DNA from: Palsa-504 sp963822765
GTDB lineage: Bacteria > Actinomycetota > Actinomycetes > Streptosporangiales > Streptosporangiaceae
Assembly: GCA_963822765.1 (NCBI GenBank)
Contig: CAWGJL010000004.1
Span: 62,001-126,000 of the forward strand
DNA: 64,000 nt
Reading direction: 5' to 3'
The position numbers and the translations under genes are program-made. Under the pieces are notes generated by a model. It saw only the letters and a list, made by a program, of their open reading frames with translations, was not told the origin of the DNA and searched no databases. Below, one piece after another: positions 35,450-44,442 of the stretch. Position 1 is the first letter of the stretch; every line of letters begins with the position of its first letter.

Positions 35450-35614
35450 TCAGCCAATGATGACGACGTTGGTCGCGTTGGCCACGTTTACGAAGCCAAA
35501 GGCCGCCACCGCGAAGGCGTGCTGGTGGATGTAGGTGTTGAGGAACAGCGTCTCGCGCTCGGGGAGCAGCTCGATGTGCTCAGACTCTAGTTCGGCGATG
35601 CTGAGTTCGGACAT
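35450..35614 (-). CDS. Putative ribosomal precursor peptide (54 aa)
   Basis: The peptide has an acidic first half (MSELSIAELESEH, then IELLPERETL) and a hydrophobic second half (FLNTYIHQHAFAVAAFGF, then VNVANATNVVIIG). There is no Cys, and the core holds only two Thr, so Cys-based lanthionine or thioether chemistry is unlikely. AAGGAG lies eight bases before the ATG. A leader-like half ending in ELLPERETL, next to a PqqD-like M50 protease and under structured regulatory DNA, supports a processed peptide. The peptide and its activity are not identified. Confidence 0.7.
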   Translation of the reverse strand: MSELSIAELESEHIELLPERETLFLNTYIHQHAFAVAAFGFVNVANATNVVIIG

Positions 35615-35640
35615 GGTGATTCTCCTTCTCCTTGGGTTCC

Positions 35641-35666
35641 CGGTATCCGCAGAATTACGGATACCG
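35641..35666. promoter_or_regulatory. Perfect 9-bp inverted repeat in the peptide gene leader
   Basis: CGGTATCCG, eight bases, then CGGATACCG lies 27-52 bases upstream of the peptide start. It could be an operator or an mRNA hairpin just upstream of the ribosome-binding site. A partial third copy, CGGTATCC, occurs at 35799-35806, which favours protein binding. Confidence 0.55.
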
Positions 35667-35841
35667 CAACTGCAGGCCCGGGAAAATGACACGAAGATAC
35701 GCTGTGACGTCGGCGGCCTAGAGAATCCCCGCCCGCGATTACGGCGGCTGTGCCCGCTTTGCCCTGCACTTCGGCATTCTGGCAAACATGCCAACACGCG
35801 GTATCCCACGCAACCCCCCTCGAATCGCGCCCGCGTCACTG

Positions 35842-35870
35842 ACGTTACAAGGCCATATAAGAACACGCAA
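35842..35870 (-). promoter_or_regulatory. Promoter candidate for the peptide operon
   Basis: On the minus strand TTGCGT (35865-35870) and TAACGT (35842-35847) are 17 bases apart. This would give a leader of about 220 bases before the peptide gene. The region is AT-rich for this genome. Confidence 0.35.
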
Positions 35871-35880
35871 GGCTAATCGA

Positions 35881-35896
35881 GTTACACTAAAGTAAC
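35881..35896. promoter_or_regulatory. Inverted repeat upstream of the peptide promoter
   Basis: GTTAC, six bases, then GTAAC sits just upstream of the promoter candidate and between the regulator gene and the peptide gene. It may be an operator. The short arms leave chance as an option. Confidence 0.35.
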
Positions 35897-35929
35897 GCAT
35901 GACACTTTTCTGAATTATGCATGTAGAAA

Positions 35930-36382
35930 TTAGCGCATAGCGCAGGCAATTAATCTGCGCGGGCGGCCGCGCTTGCGGTAGCTCTGTCCCTTCGGGCTAC
36001 CCAGCAGGGCGACCATTTCGGCGGGACTCACGGCGGCCAGGAGCTGCTCCATGGCGTGCCGGACGATCGCACTGGCGGACACGTCGAGGCCCTGCATGAT
36101 CGCCATGGACCGCGCCTGCCGGAGGAATTCGTCGATCACCGGCGTCAGGTACACCTGCACCAGGCGGAGCGGCTCAGCACCATCTGAGGCGCGGCGCTGA
36201 GCGGGCGGGGGGATTGCCGACCTGATCGGGGCCGCCGCCGGCCGGGACGGGGAGGCCAGCGCGGCGGCGGCCAATCCGTCCACCACCTCAGCCGGCCAGG
36301 GACCGGCGGTCCCGCCTGCGCCAGCTACGCCGAACCTGCCATCCGCGGTGCCGTAGGCGTTACGCTGCCATGTATCGTTCAT
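35930..36382 (-). CDS. Ribbon-helix-helix-like regulator of the peptide island
   Basis: This is a 150-residue protein. A disordered Ala/Pro-rich N-terminal half is followed by EPLRLVQVYLTPVIDEFLRQ and GLDVSASAIVRHAMEQLLA, the strand-helix-helix pattern of CopG/Arc DNA-binding proteins. A basic end (KGQSYRKRGRPRR) could contact the DNA backbone. Its position upstream of the peptide gene, with inverted repeats on both sides, suggests that it regulates the island and itself. The family assignment is by pattern only. Confidence 0.55.
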   Translation of the reverse strand: MNDTWQRNAYGTADGRFGVAGAGGTAGPWPAEVVDGLAAAALASPSRPAAAPIRSAIPPPAQRRASDGAEPLRLVQVYLTPVIDEFLRQARSMAIMQGLDVSASAIVRHAMEQLLAAVSPAEMVALLGSPKGQSYRKRGRPRRLIACAMR

Positions 36383-36725
36383 GTCGCCCTCTTCCCCCTG
36401 TGCCCCGAGCTCGCCGTGTGAATCTCGGGTAAACGAGGCAATTCCGGACTACTCGACCAGTAGTCCGTCATTACCTGAATACGAACACAGAACTAGTGAC
36501 ATTACCTCGCCTCGTGCCTGGTGAAAACGCTCTCGTATACCTACATGACGCGCATCGCCGCAGTTGGGATCACCTGGCGCGAAGGTCAGCCAGCAAATTG
36601 CTTAACTTTCTTAGGGCGCACCGGACCTTTAGCGCCGCATTAGGAAATTAAGGTCATTTGACCGGTAAAGTTCATTAGCCCGCTTTGGGGCCAGATACGG
36701 CCGGTGCGGGCGAGCTGGCCGGTGG
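36383..36725. other. Intergenic region between recG and the peptide-island regulator
   Basis: No gene is seen. The region is AT-rich for this genome and contains the 23-bp inverted repeat at 36445-36467. It also has two ATTACCT words, at about 36469 and 36502, and the palindrome GGTCATTTGACC at 36652-36663. These suggest a regulated promoter for the regulator gene. Confidence 0.5.
36445..36467. promoter_or_regulatory. Perfect 9-bp inverted repeat upstream of the regulator gene
   Basis: CGGACTACT, five bases (CGACC), then AGTAGTCCG lies ~63-85 bases upstream of the regulator start at 36382. This is an operator-like position for autoregulation. Confidence 0.5.
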
Positions 36726-39003
36726 CTAGGTCTTGTCTAGGTATTCGGCTTGGGGGCCGAGGAGCTCTTCGATGGCCTCGTGGAGGGCGGGGTGGCGGGT
36801 GAGGGCGGGGTCGGCGGAGACGACCTCGGTGGCTTCGGTCCGGGCCTGGCCGATCAGGTCCTCGTCCTTGAGCAGCTGGAGCAGGCGCAGGCTGGAGCGG
36901 CGGCCGGCCTGGGCCGCGCCGAGCACGTCGCCCTCGCGGCGCTGCTCCAGGTCCAGGCGGGACAGCTGGAACCCGTCCAGGGTGGCGGCCACCGCCTCGA
37001 GGCGCTCGCGGGACGGGGTGGCGGGCGGCGCCTCGCTGACCAGCAGGCACAGACCCGGCGCGGCGCCGCGGCCGACCCGGCCGCGCAGCTGGTGCAGCTG
37101 GGACACGCCGAACCGCTCGGCGTCCATGATGACCATCACGGTCGCGTTCGGGACGTCGACGCCGACCTCGATCACGGTCGTCGCGACCAGGACGTCGATC
37201 TCACCCGCGGCGAACGCGCGCATCACCCGGTCCTTCTCCTCCGGGTGCAGCCGGCCGTGCAGGATGCCCAGCCGCAGCCCCGCCAGCGGGCCCGCGTCCA
37301 GGGTGGCGGCCACGTCGAGGACCGACAGGGGCTGGCGCCGGCCGACGTTGGTGATGCTGCGCGGAACCCCGTGGCTCAGGTCGACGGTGACCGGCTCCAT
37401 ATCGGCGAAGTCGTCCTCGCCGGCGTACTCGGACTCATCGGGATCGGGGCCGTCGCCGATCCGCGGGCAGACCACGTAGGCCTGCTGGCCGCGGCTGACC
37501 TCCTCCTTGACCCGGGCCCAGGCCCGCTCCAGGAAGTGCGGCTTGTCGGCCGCGGGCACCACGTGGGTGGCGATCGCCGACCGCCCGGCGGGCAGCTCGG
37601 TCAGGGTCGAGGTCTCCAGGTCCCCGTAGACGGTCATGGCCACCGTCCTGGGGATGGGCGTGGCCGTCATGACCAGCACGTGCGGCCGGTTGTCCGCGGC
37701 CTTGGCCCGCAGCGCGTCACGCTGCTCGACGCCGAACCGGTGCTGCTCGTCGATGACCACCAGGCCCAGGTCATCGAACTGGACCTGCTCCTCGAGCAGG
37801 GCGTGGGTGCCGATCACGATCCCGGCGTCGCCGGTGAACACGTCGGACAGGGCCGAACGCCTGGCGCCCGCGCTGACCGACCCGGTGAGCAGCGCCACCC
37901 CGGTAGCGTGCTCGGCGCCGTCCAGCTGGCCGCGCCGGGCCAGCGGGCCGAGCATGGCGGACACCGACCGGTAGTGCTGCTGGGCCAGGACTTCGGTCGG
38001 GGCCAGCAGCGCGGCCTGGCCGCCCGCGTCGACCACCTGGAGCATGGCCCGGATCGCGATCACCGTCTTGCCCGAGCCGACCTCGCCCTGCAGCAGCCGG
38101 TGCATCGGGTAGGCGCAGGCCAGGTCGTTCGCGACGGTCTCCCCCACCGCCACCTGGCCCGCGGTGAGGGTGAACGGCAGCTGCGCGTCGAACTCGTCGG
38201 CGATGCCGCCCGCCACGTGCGGCCGGGGCATGGCCGGCAGGGCGGCGGCCGCCATCCGCCGCTGGGCCAGCGCGGCCTGCAGCATGAACGCCTCGTCCCA
38301 CTTGAGCCGCTCGACGGCACGCTTGCGGTCGGCCCAGTCCAGCGGGCGGTGGATGGCCCGGATGGCCTCGGCCCGCCCGTACAGCCCGTACCGTTCCCGC
38401 AGCTGCGCGGGCAGCGGGTCCTCCCCCGCGTCGAGCGGGTCCAGCACGGTCTTGACCGACCGGGCGATGAGCCAGGAACTCGCCTTGGCGCTGGCCGGGT
38501 AGACCGGGATCAGCTCGGCGGCGAACTCGGCGGCCAGCTCGGGAGTGAGGTCGGCGTTGGGCGGGGCCCCGGGCAGCAGCTCGTACTCCGGGTGGACCAG
38601 CTGGAGCCGGCCGCGGAAGCTGGACACGGTGCCGGCGAACATGCCGACCAGGTCCGGCTTGAGCCCGCGGAACTTGTACTCGGCCCGGGATTGCGGAAGA
38701 AGAAGGTCAGCATCAGCTTGGCGCGGTCGTCGGTGATGATCACCTCGCCCCGCATGCGGGGGCTGCATTGAGGCATCGGGTGCACGGCTGACGTTGGCGA
38801 TGCGGGCCAGCACGGTGACGTGGTCACCCTCGCGCGAGCGAGGACAGGTCGGTCAGCTCGCCGCGGGAGTAATAGCGCCGCGGGTAGTGCCGCAGCAGGT
38901 CGCCGACCGTGGCCATGCCGAACGCGTTCTCGAGCAGCTTGCCGGTCTTGGGACCCAGCGCCCGGGTCAGCGGTTCGCGGAGCGTGCTCACACCTGGCAG
39001 CAT
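36726..39003 (-). CDS. recG: ATP-dependent DNA helicase RecG, N-terminus frameshifted
   Basis: RecG remodels stalled forks and Holliday junctions. The long frame has Walker A LLQGEVGSGKTVIA, VVIDEQHRFGVEQRDALR (DExH), TATPIPRTVAMT, and motifs V-VI (VATTVIEVGVDVPNA, QLRGRVGRG). The first ~110 codons (STLREPLTRALGPKTGKLL, MRGEVIITDDRAKLMLTFFF) are spread over frames joined near 38824, 38755 and 38693. Each change can be repaired by one base. The full length would be ~758 residues, within the family range. Clustered errors in the sequence are more likely than loss of the gene. Confidence 0.88.
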
Positions 39004-39147
39004 AGAAGGGCGGCCCGACAAGGCGAACCGACAACATGGTTGGTTCGCGCTCGGCCGGGGGTATCGGGTAGTCTTCGACGGCTGCCTGATCCGCCCCTTA
39101 GTGGCAAGCAGGGAGCGGATCCGTACCTACTTCCTCTGGAGCAAACC

Positions 39148-39333
39148 GTGGCTTCCGTCTGCGACGTGTGCGGTAAGGGGCCGGGCTTCGGCAAAAACGT
39201 CTCGTTCTCCCACCGCCGCACTCCGCGCCGCTTCAACCCGAACATCCAGCGCAGGCGCGTCGTCGTGGGCGGCACGCCCAGCCGGGTGAACGTGTGCACC
39301 TCCTGCATCAAGGCGGGCAAGCTCCCCCGCTAA
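39148..39333 (+). CDS. rpmB: 50S ribosomal protein L28
   Basis: The 61-residue L28 reads VASVCDVCGKGPGFGKNVSF, then SHRRTPRRFNPNIQ and CTSCIKAGKLPR, with two CxxC pairs. The start is the GTG at 39148, with TGGAG at a good distance. It is divergent from recG and overlaps the thiL stop by three bases at its 3' end. Confidence 0.93.
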   Translation: MASVCDVCGKGPGFGKNVSFSHRRTPRRFNPNIQRRRVVVGGTPSRVNVCTSCIKAGKLPR

Positions 39334-40349
39334 CCGCGGAAGTGGTCCCAGCCGGCTTCCCCGGCCCAGGCCTGGCCGTCCACTAGGACGCCCAGGCCTT
39401 CGCTAACCTGACCGACAACGGTCCAGCGCGGCGGCAACGCCGTGTCCGGCTTGAACGTGGCGGCCAGGGCGTGATCCTCGCCGCCGGTCAGCACCCAGGC
39501 GAGCGCGCGGGTGTGCTCGGGGCCCGAACCACGGTCCGTTCGGCCCAAAAAAAGGCGGGCTGCGGCCTGCAGGCCTTCGCCGGGGCTCAGCCGGTCCGAT
39601 GAGAGGTCGATGCGGACGCCGCTGGCCGACGCGATGTGACCGAGGTCGGCGAGCAGGCCGTCGCTGATGTCGATCATCGCGGTGGCGCCCAGGTCGGCCG
39701 CCTGCGGGCCCGCGTCGTAGGGCGGTTGCGGCCTGCGGTGGGCGGCGACGAAGGGGCCTTCAGTGTGGCCGGCTTCCAGGAGGGCTAGGCCGGCGGCGGA
39801 GTGGCCGAGCGGGCCGGTCACGGCGACCAGGTCGCCGGGGGCGGCGCCGGAGCGCAGGACCGGGGCCCGGCCGGCCAGGTCACCCAGGACGGTGGTGGCG
39901 AGCAGGACGGACCCGGCGCGGGCGGTGTCCCCGCCGACCACGGTGGCGCCGGCCCGGGCGCACTCGGCCGCGAGGCCTTCGGTCAGGTCGCGGGCCCAGG
40001 TCACCGGCAGGTCGGGCGGGGCGGCCAGCGCGACCAGCAGGCCGGTCGGCACCGCGCCCATGGCCGCGACGTCGATCAGGCTCCGCGCCGCGGCCTTGTG
40101 ACCGACGTCGGCCCCGCTGGAGGTGTCCCGGCGGAAGTGCCGCCCTTCCAGCAGGAAGTCCGTGCTGGCCACCACGCGGCCGTCGGGGGCGGCCAGGACC
40201 GCCGCGTCGTCGCCGATCCCGACCAGCGTGCGCGGATCGGCCGGAGATATAGAGCGCAGCCACCCGGACAGCGCCGCGATCAGGCCGAACTCCCCCAGCG
40301 CGGCCACGGTCTGCTCATCGCCGGCGATGGCGCCTCCCGCAGGTGTCAT
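39330..40349 (-). CDS. thiL: Thiamine-monophosphate kinase
   Basis: ThiL phosphorylates thiamine monophosphate to the active diphosphate. The 339-residue protein has GIGDDAAVL, STDFLLEGRHFR, AAMGAVPTGLLVAL, VVGGDTARAG and MIDISDGLLADLGHIA, the ATP/Mg-binding motifs of the PurM-like fold. It is convergent with rpmB and divergent from the Lrp-type gene, a common actinobacterial order. Confidence 0.92.
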   Translation of the reverse strand: MTPAGGAIAGDEQTVAALGEFGLIAALSGWLRSISPADPRTLVGIGDDAAVLAAPDGRVVASTDFLLEGRHFRRDTSSGADVGHKAAARSLIDVAAMGAVPTGLLVALAAPPDLPVTWARDLTEGLAAECARAGATVVGGDTARAGSVLLATTVLGDLAGRAPVLRSGAAPGDLVAVTGPLGHSAAGLALLEAGHTEGPFVAAHRRPQPPYDAGPQAADLGATAMIDISDGLLADLGHIASASGVRIDLSSDRLSPGEGLQAAARLFLGRTDRGSGPEHTRALAWVLTGGEDHALAATFKPDTALPPRWTVVGQVSEGLGVLVDGQAWAGEAGWDHFRG

Positions 40350-40417
40350 TGGTCTGCACCACTACGGTAGCGTGATCCATCAGGGCCATCTTTCCGCAAC
40401 AGCCCTGGGAGGACCTC

Positions 40418-40651
40418 ATGGTAGAGGCATACATCCTCGTCCAGACCGAAGTCGGCAAGGCCGCCGACGTGGCCTCGCACATCGGCAAGATCACCGGCGT
40501 CACGCAGGCCGAAGACGTCACCGGTCCGTACGACGTCATCGTCCGCGCCCAGTCGGACAACGTGGACGACCTGGGCAGGCTGGTCACCACGCAGATCCAG
40601 GCCGTGCCTGGCATCACCAGGACGCTCACCTGCCCCGTGGTGCACATCTGA
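40418..40651 (+). CDS. Stand-alone Lrp/AsnC ligand-binding (RAM) domain protein
   Basis: This 77-residue protein (MVEAYILVQTEVGKAADV, GVTQAEDVTGPYDVIVRA, IQAVPGITRTLTCPVV) is the amino-acid-sensing domain of Lrp/AsnC regulators without a DNA-binding domain. Such proteins form dimers and octamers and may modulate full-length Lrp proteins. GGGAGG precedes the ATG. The 3' end overlaps cofC by 26 bases on the opposite strand. Confidence 0.88.
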   Translation: MVEAYILVQTEVGKAADVASHIGKITGVTQAEDVTGPYDVIVRAQSDNVDDLGRLVTTQIQAVPGITRTLTCPVVHI

Positions 40652-41288
40652 GCAGTTCGGTCGCGAGCGGAGCGGTGCGCGGGCCGAGCCCGAGTTCGAC
40701 GGCGCCGCGCAGGTCGGCGGGCGTGTCCACGTCCCGGCGGAGGCCCGGGACGTCGGTCAGGCCGAGTTCGATAGCGCCGCCCGCCGCGTGCCGGGCCCGG
40801 CTGGCCAGCCCGAAGGCCGGCCGGAACGGCACGCCCGGCGCCGCCGTGTACAGCGTGGTGCCGTCGCCGGCGGCGTCGGCGACGAAGGCGTTCGGCCAGC
40901 GGGCGGCGGCGGACAAGGCGCGGGCGAGCTCGGCGGGGCGCAGCGCGGGCAGGTCGGCCGAGAGCGCGGCCGTGCCGTCCTGCGGCCAGTACCGCGCCGC
41001 GATGGCGGCGCCGTGGCGCAGCGCCGCGTTGAGGCCGTCGCGCGGCTCGTCGGGGATCACCTGCGCGCCGAGTTCGCGCAGGGCGGACGCCGCGACCGGG
41101 TCGTCGGTGATGACGATCGCCCGGGCGGCCTGATCGGTGCCCATGACCGCGGTCACCGTGTCCCAGGCTACGGCCAGGGCCAGCTCGCCGCGGCGCGGGC
41201 CGGCCAGCCCGGCCAGGCGGGACTTGGCCTCGGACAGTACCTTGACGGGTATCAGCACTGACCAGCTGATCAGCGCGTTATCGGTCAT
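40626..41288 (-). CDS. cofC: 2-phospho-L-lactate/phosphoenolpyruvate guanylyltransferase CofC (FbiD)
   Basis: The 220-residue protein starts MTDNALISWSVLIPVKVLSE, followed by the family motif AKSRLAGL, and contains IVITDDPVAASALRELGAQ, GLNAALRHGA and LSADLPAL. It makes the guanylylated three-carbon unit used to start coenzyme F420 synthesis, which points to an F420-making actinomycete. The start at 41288 leaves 51 bases to the divergent plsC gene. Confidence 0.88.
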   Translation of the reverse strand: MTDNALISWSVLIPVKVLSEAKSRLAGLAGPRRGELALAVAWDTVTAVMGTDQAARAIVITDDPVAASALRELGAQVIPDEPRDGLNAALRHGAAIAARYWPQDGTAALSADLPALRPAELARALSAAARWPNAFVADAAGDGTTLYTAAPGVPFRPAFGLASRARHAAGGAIELGLTDVPGLRRDVDTPADLRGAVELGLGPRTAPLATELLRCAPRGR

Positions 41289-41339
41289 ATGGTTGATCCT
41301 GCCTCGACACCAGAGCACCTGAACCAGGAGACTGACGCT

Positions 41340-42164
41340 ATGAGCACGGGTGACCAGCCTACGGCCCGCCGCGAGTGGAGTTACTCGCGAGGCTGGCGGC
41401 TGTTCTCGCAGATCATCCTGCACCCGGGATTGCGGGCGCTGATCAGGTTCAAGTGGTCGGGCAAGGAGAACATCCCGAAGACCGGCGGCCTGATCCTGGC
41501 CCCGAACCACCTGTCCTACGCCGACTGGCCCGCGATCGCGCTGTTCAGCGACGGCTACGCGCACCGGTACCCGGTGTTCATGATCAAGTCGGGCATCTTC
41601 GAGGTCAAGGTGGTCGGGTGGCTGCTGTACAAGTTCGGCCAGCTGCCGGTGTACCGCGGCCGGGGTGACGCCGGCCTGGTACTCAAGCAGGCCGAGCGGG
41701 CGCTGCGCAAGGGCGACGCGGTGATCGTCTACCCGGAGGGGACCGCCAGCCGTGACCCGGACCTGTGGCCGATGGCGGGCAAGACCGGCGCGGCCCGGCT
41801 GGCCCTGACCACCGGGGCGCCGGTGATCCCGATCGGGCAGTGGGGCGCGCAGGAGATCCTGCCCTACGGCACCAAGAAGGTGCACCTGTTCCCGCGCAAG
41901 ACGGTGCAGATGGTGGCCGGGCCGCCGGTGGACCTGTCGGCCTACGAGGGGCAGCGGCTGGGCGCCTCGACGCTGCAGGCCGCGACCGACGACATCATGG
42001 CCGCCATCACCGCGGTGCTGGCCACGATCAGGAACGAGACACCGCCCGCCGTACCGTGGGATCCCGCCGTGGGCGGCCGGCCCGCGGAACTGGGCCGAAC
42101 GGACGATGGTGCTCCGGCCCCGGACCCGGGTACGCCGGCCTCGGGTTCGCCGGCCCCGGCATGA
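41340..42164 (+). CDS. plsC: 1-acyl-sn-glycerol-3-phosphate acyltransferase
   Basis: This 274-residue PlsC-like enzyme has the acyltransferase motifs NHLSYAD (NHxxxxD), GQLPVYRGRGDAG, VYPEGTASRDP and GAPVIPIGQWG. It transfers an acyl chain to lysophosphatidate in membrane lipid synthesis. AGGAG lies nine bases before the ATG at 41340. A Pro/Ala/Asp tail follows the domain. It overlaps gpsA by ATGA, which links two steps of glycerolipid synthesis. Confidence 0.91.
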   Translation: MSTGDQPTARREWSYSRGWRLFSQIILHPGLRALIRFKWSGKENIPKTGGLILAPNHLSYADWPAIALFSDGYAHRYPVFMIKSGIFEVKVVGWLLYKFGQLPVYRGRGDAGLVLKQAERALRKGDAVIVYPEGTASRDPDLWPMAGKTGAARLALTTGAPVIPIGQWGAQEILPYGTKKVHLFPRKTVQMVAGPPVDLSAYEGQRLGASTLQAATDDIMAAITAVLATIRNETPPAVPWDPAVGGRPAELGRTDDGAPAPDPGTPASGSPAPA

Positions 42165-43163
42165 GGGCAGCGGTCATGGGGGCTGGGTCGTGGGGCACCA
42201 CGTTCGCGCAGGTGCTGTGCGACGCCGGAACCTCCACCGTGCTGTACGCGCGCCGGCCGGTGCTGGCCAAGGCGCTGGGCGAACTGCACGAGAACCCGGA
42301 CTACCTGCCGGGCGTCACGCTGACGCCGGCTCTGGAGGCGACGTCTTCTGCGGCTTGCGCGTTGGACGGCGCGGACATCGTGGCGTTCGCGGTGCCCGCG
42401 CAGTCGCTGCGTTCTAACTTGCTGGAGTGGGCCCCGCTCATCCCGTCCGGCGCGCTGCTGGTCAGCCTGATCAAGGGGATCGAGCTGGGCACGCGGCAGC
42501 GGATGAGCGAGGTCGTGTCCGAGGTGCTCGGCGCGGATGCGGCGCGGGTGGCGGTGGTGGCCGGGCCGAACCTGGCGGGCGAGATCATCCTGCGGCAGTT
42601 CACCGCGACCGTGGTGGCGTGCGCCGCGGAGGAGGGCGCGCTTGGCGCTGCAGGGCGCATGCCACACGCCGTACTTCCGGCCCTACACCAATACCGACGT
42701 GACCGGGTGCGAGCTCGGCGGGGCGGTGAAGAACATCATCGCGATCGCGGTCGGCATCGCGGTCGCGATGGGGCAGGGCGATAACACCAAGGCCACGCTG
42801 ATCACCCGCGGGCTGGCCGAGATGGCCCGGCTGGGCTCGGCACTCGGCGCGCAGGCACAGACGTTCGCCGGGCTGGCGGGCATGGGCGACCTGGTGGCGA
42901 CGTGTTCCTCGCCGCTGTCCCGCAACCGGACGCTGGGCGAGAACCTGGCCCGCGGGATGTCGGTGGCGCAGGCGACCGCGATGAGCCCGACCGCGGAGGG
43001 CGTGGCCTCGTGCGAGCCGGTGCTCGAGCTGGCCAGGTCGCGCGGCGTGGAGATGCCGATCACCGAGGTCGCGGCGGCGGTCATGCGGGACGGACTGCCC
43101 GTCGAGGCGGCCGCGTCGATGCTAACGTCGCGGTCAGCCAAGCCGGAGTGGTACGGGCCGTGA
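42161..43163 (+). CDS. gpsA: Glycerol-3-phosphate dehydrogenase (NAD(P)+), frameshifted
   Basis: GpsA reduces dihydroxyacetone phosphate to glycerol-3-phosphate for lipid synthesis. The first frame has the Rossmann motif AAVMGAGSWGTTFAQVL and VVAGPNLAGEI. The second carries the rest (VTGCELGGAVKNIIAIAVGI with the catalytic Lys, TFAGLAGMGDLVATC). Removing one T near 42642 reads EEGALALQGACHTPYFRPY and gives 333 residues. The gene is normally essential, so this is probably a sequence error. It is coupled to plsC. Confidence 0.88.
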
Positions 43164-43185
43164 TGCTTTCTAGGGGTGTGTCTTC

Positions 43186-44415
43186 GTGGACATAGTGCGC
43201 AAGCAGGCCGGCGAGAACACGCGGGCGGTGCATCTCCCGGCGCCGCCCACGCCGTCGCAGCAACCGCTCGGCACCCCGGTGTACCGCACCGCGGCGTTCT
43301 CGTTCGGCTCGTCGGAGGAGTACCGCGCCGTCCTGAACGACGAGATGCCCGGCTACACGTACAGCCGGATCGACAACCCGACGGTCGACGCGTTCGCCCG
43401 GGCGGTCGCCGCGCTGGAAGGGGTCAACCTGCCGCGGTGGCCCGCGGCCCAGGCGTTCGCGTCGGGGATGGCGGCGATCAGCGGGGTGTTCTGGACCTTC
43501 GCCCGGGCCGGGGCGCACGTGGTCGCGTCCTCGGCGCTGTACGGCGGCACCTACTCGTTCCTGCGCAACGTGGCGTCCCGGTTCGGGGTCGAGACCGACT
43601 TCGTGGACATCACCGACCTGGAGCAGGTGCGGGCTGCCGTCCGCCCGGCGACGCGGATCATCTACGCGGAGACGATCGCCAACCCCACCACGGCCGTGGC
43701 CGACGTGCGGGGCTTGGCTGCTGTCGCGCAAGATGCCGGGGCGCTGCTGGTGATCGACTCCACCCTGGCCCCGCCGGTCATCTGCCGGCCCCTGGAGCAC
43801 GGCGCGGACCTGGTCATCCACTCCGCGACCAAATACATCGGCGGGCACTCCGACACCACCGGCGGCGTGGTCACCGGGCGCATCGAGCTGATCAGCAACA
43901 TCCGCAGCGTGCGGGTGGACACGGGCGGGTCGCTGGCGCCGGATGAGGCGTTCTTGCTGCGGCGGGGCCTGGAGACGCTGCCGCTGCGGGTCCGGCGGGC
44001 CTGCTCGACCGCGTCGGTGTTCGCCGCCGCGCTGTCCCGGCACCCGACCGTGCTGCGGATCGACTACCCGGGGCTGCCCGAGCATGCCGGGCACCAGGTG
44101 GCGCGCCGTCTCTTCGACGCCGGCCCGGAAGGCGTGCGGTTCGGCGCGATCGTCACCGTGACCCCGCACGGCGGCCGGGACGCGGGCATGGCGTTCGCGG
44201 ACAAGCTACGGCTGTCCGAGGTGGCCACGTCGCTGGGCGGGACGCACACCGTGGTCAGCCACGTGGCCTCGACCACGCACCGCCAGCTGGACGATCGCGC
44301 GCTGGCGGCCGGCGGCATCGACCCGGGAGCGGTACGCTTCTCCATTGGCCTGGAGGACCCCGAGGACCTGATCTCCGACGCGTACGTGGCCCTGGAGTCG
44401 CTCAGCAGGCCGTAA
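43186..44415 (+). CDS. PLP-dependent trans-sulfuration enzyme (cystathionine gamma-lyase/synthase family)
   Basis: The 409-residue protein has YSRIDNPTVDAFARAVAALE, FASGMAAISGVFWTF, ASSALYGGTYSF and the PLP-Lys motif HSATKYIGGHSDTTGG. It belongs to the Cys/Met-metabolism family, which cleaves or replaces gamma- or beta-substituents of homocysteine-type amino acids. The exact reaction cannot be read from the motifs. It starts at GTG between gpsA and ddl. Confidence 0.85.
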   Translation: MDIVRKQAGENTRAVHLPAPPTPSQQPLGTPVYRTAAFSFGSSEEYRAVLNDEMPGYTYSRIDNPTVDAFARAVAALEGVNLPRWPAAQAFASGMAAISGVFWTFARAGAHVVASSALYGGTYSFLRNVASRFGVETDFVDITDLEQVRAAVRPATRIIYAETIANPTTAVADVRGLAAVAQDAGALLVIDSTLAPPVICRPLEHGADLVIHSATKYIGGHSDTTGGVVTGRIELISNIRSVRVDTGGSLAPDEAFLLRRGLETLPLRVRRACSTASVFAAALSRHPTVLRIDYPGLPEHAGHQVARRLFDAGPEGVRFGAIVTVTPHGGRDAGMAFADKLRLSEVATSLGGTHTVVSHVASTTHRQLDDRALAAGGIDPGAVRFSIGLEDPEDLISDAYVALESLSRP

Positions 44416-44442
44416 TCGGTTTTATGTTTACCGGGAGGTCGG

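Noticed and set aside
36640..37050. Separate minus-strand gene at the recG 3' end
   Set aside because: Arg/Pro-rich shadow of the recG frame.
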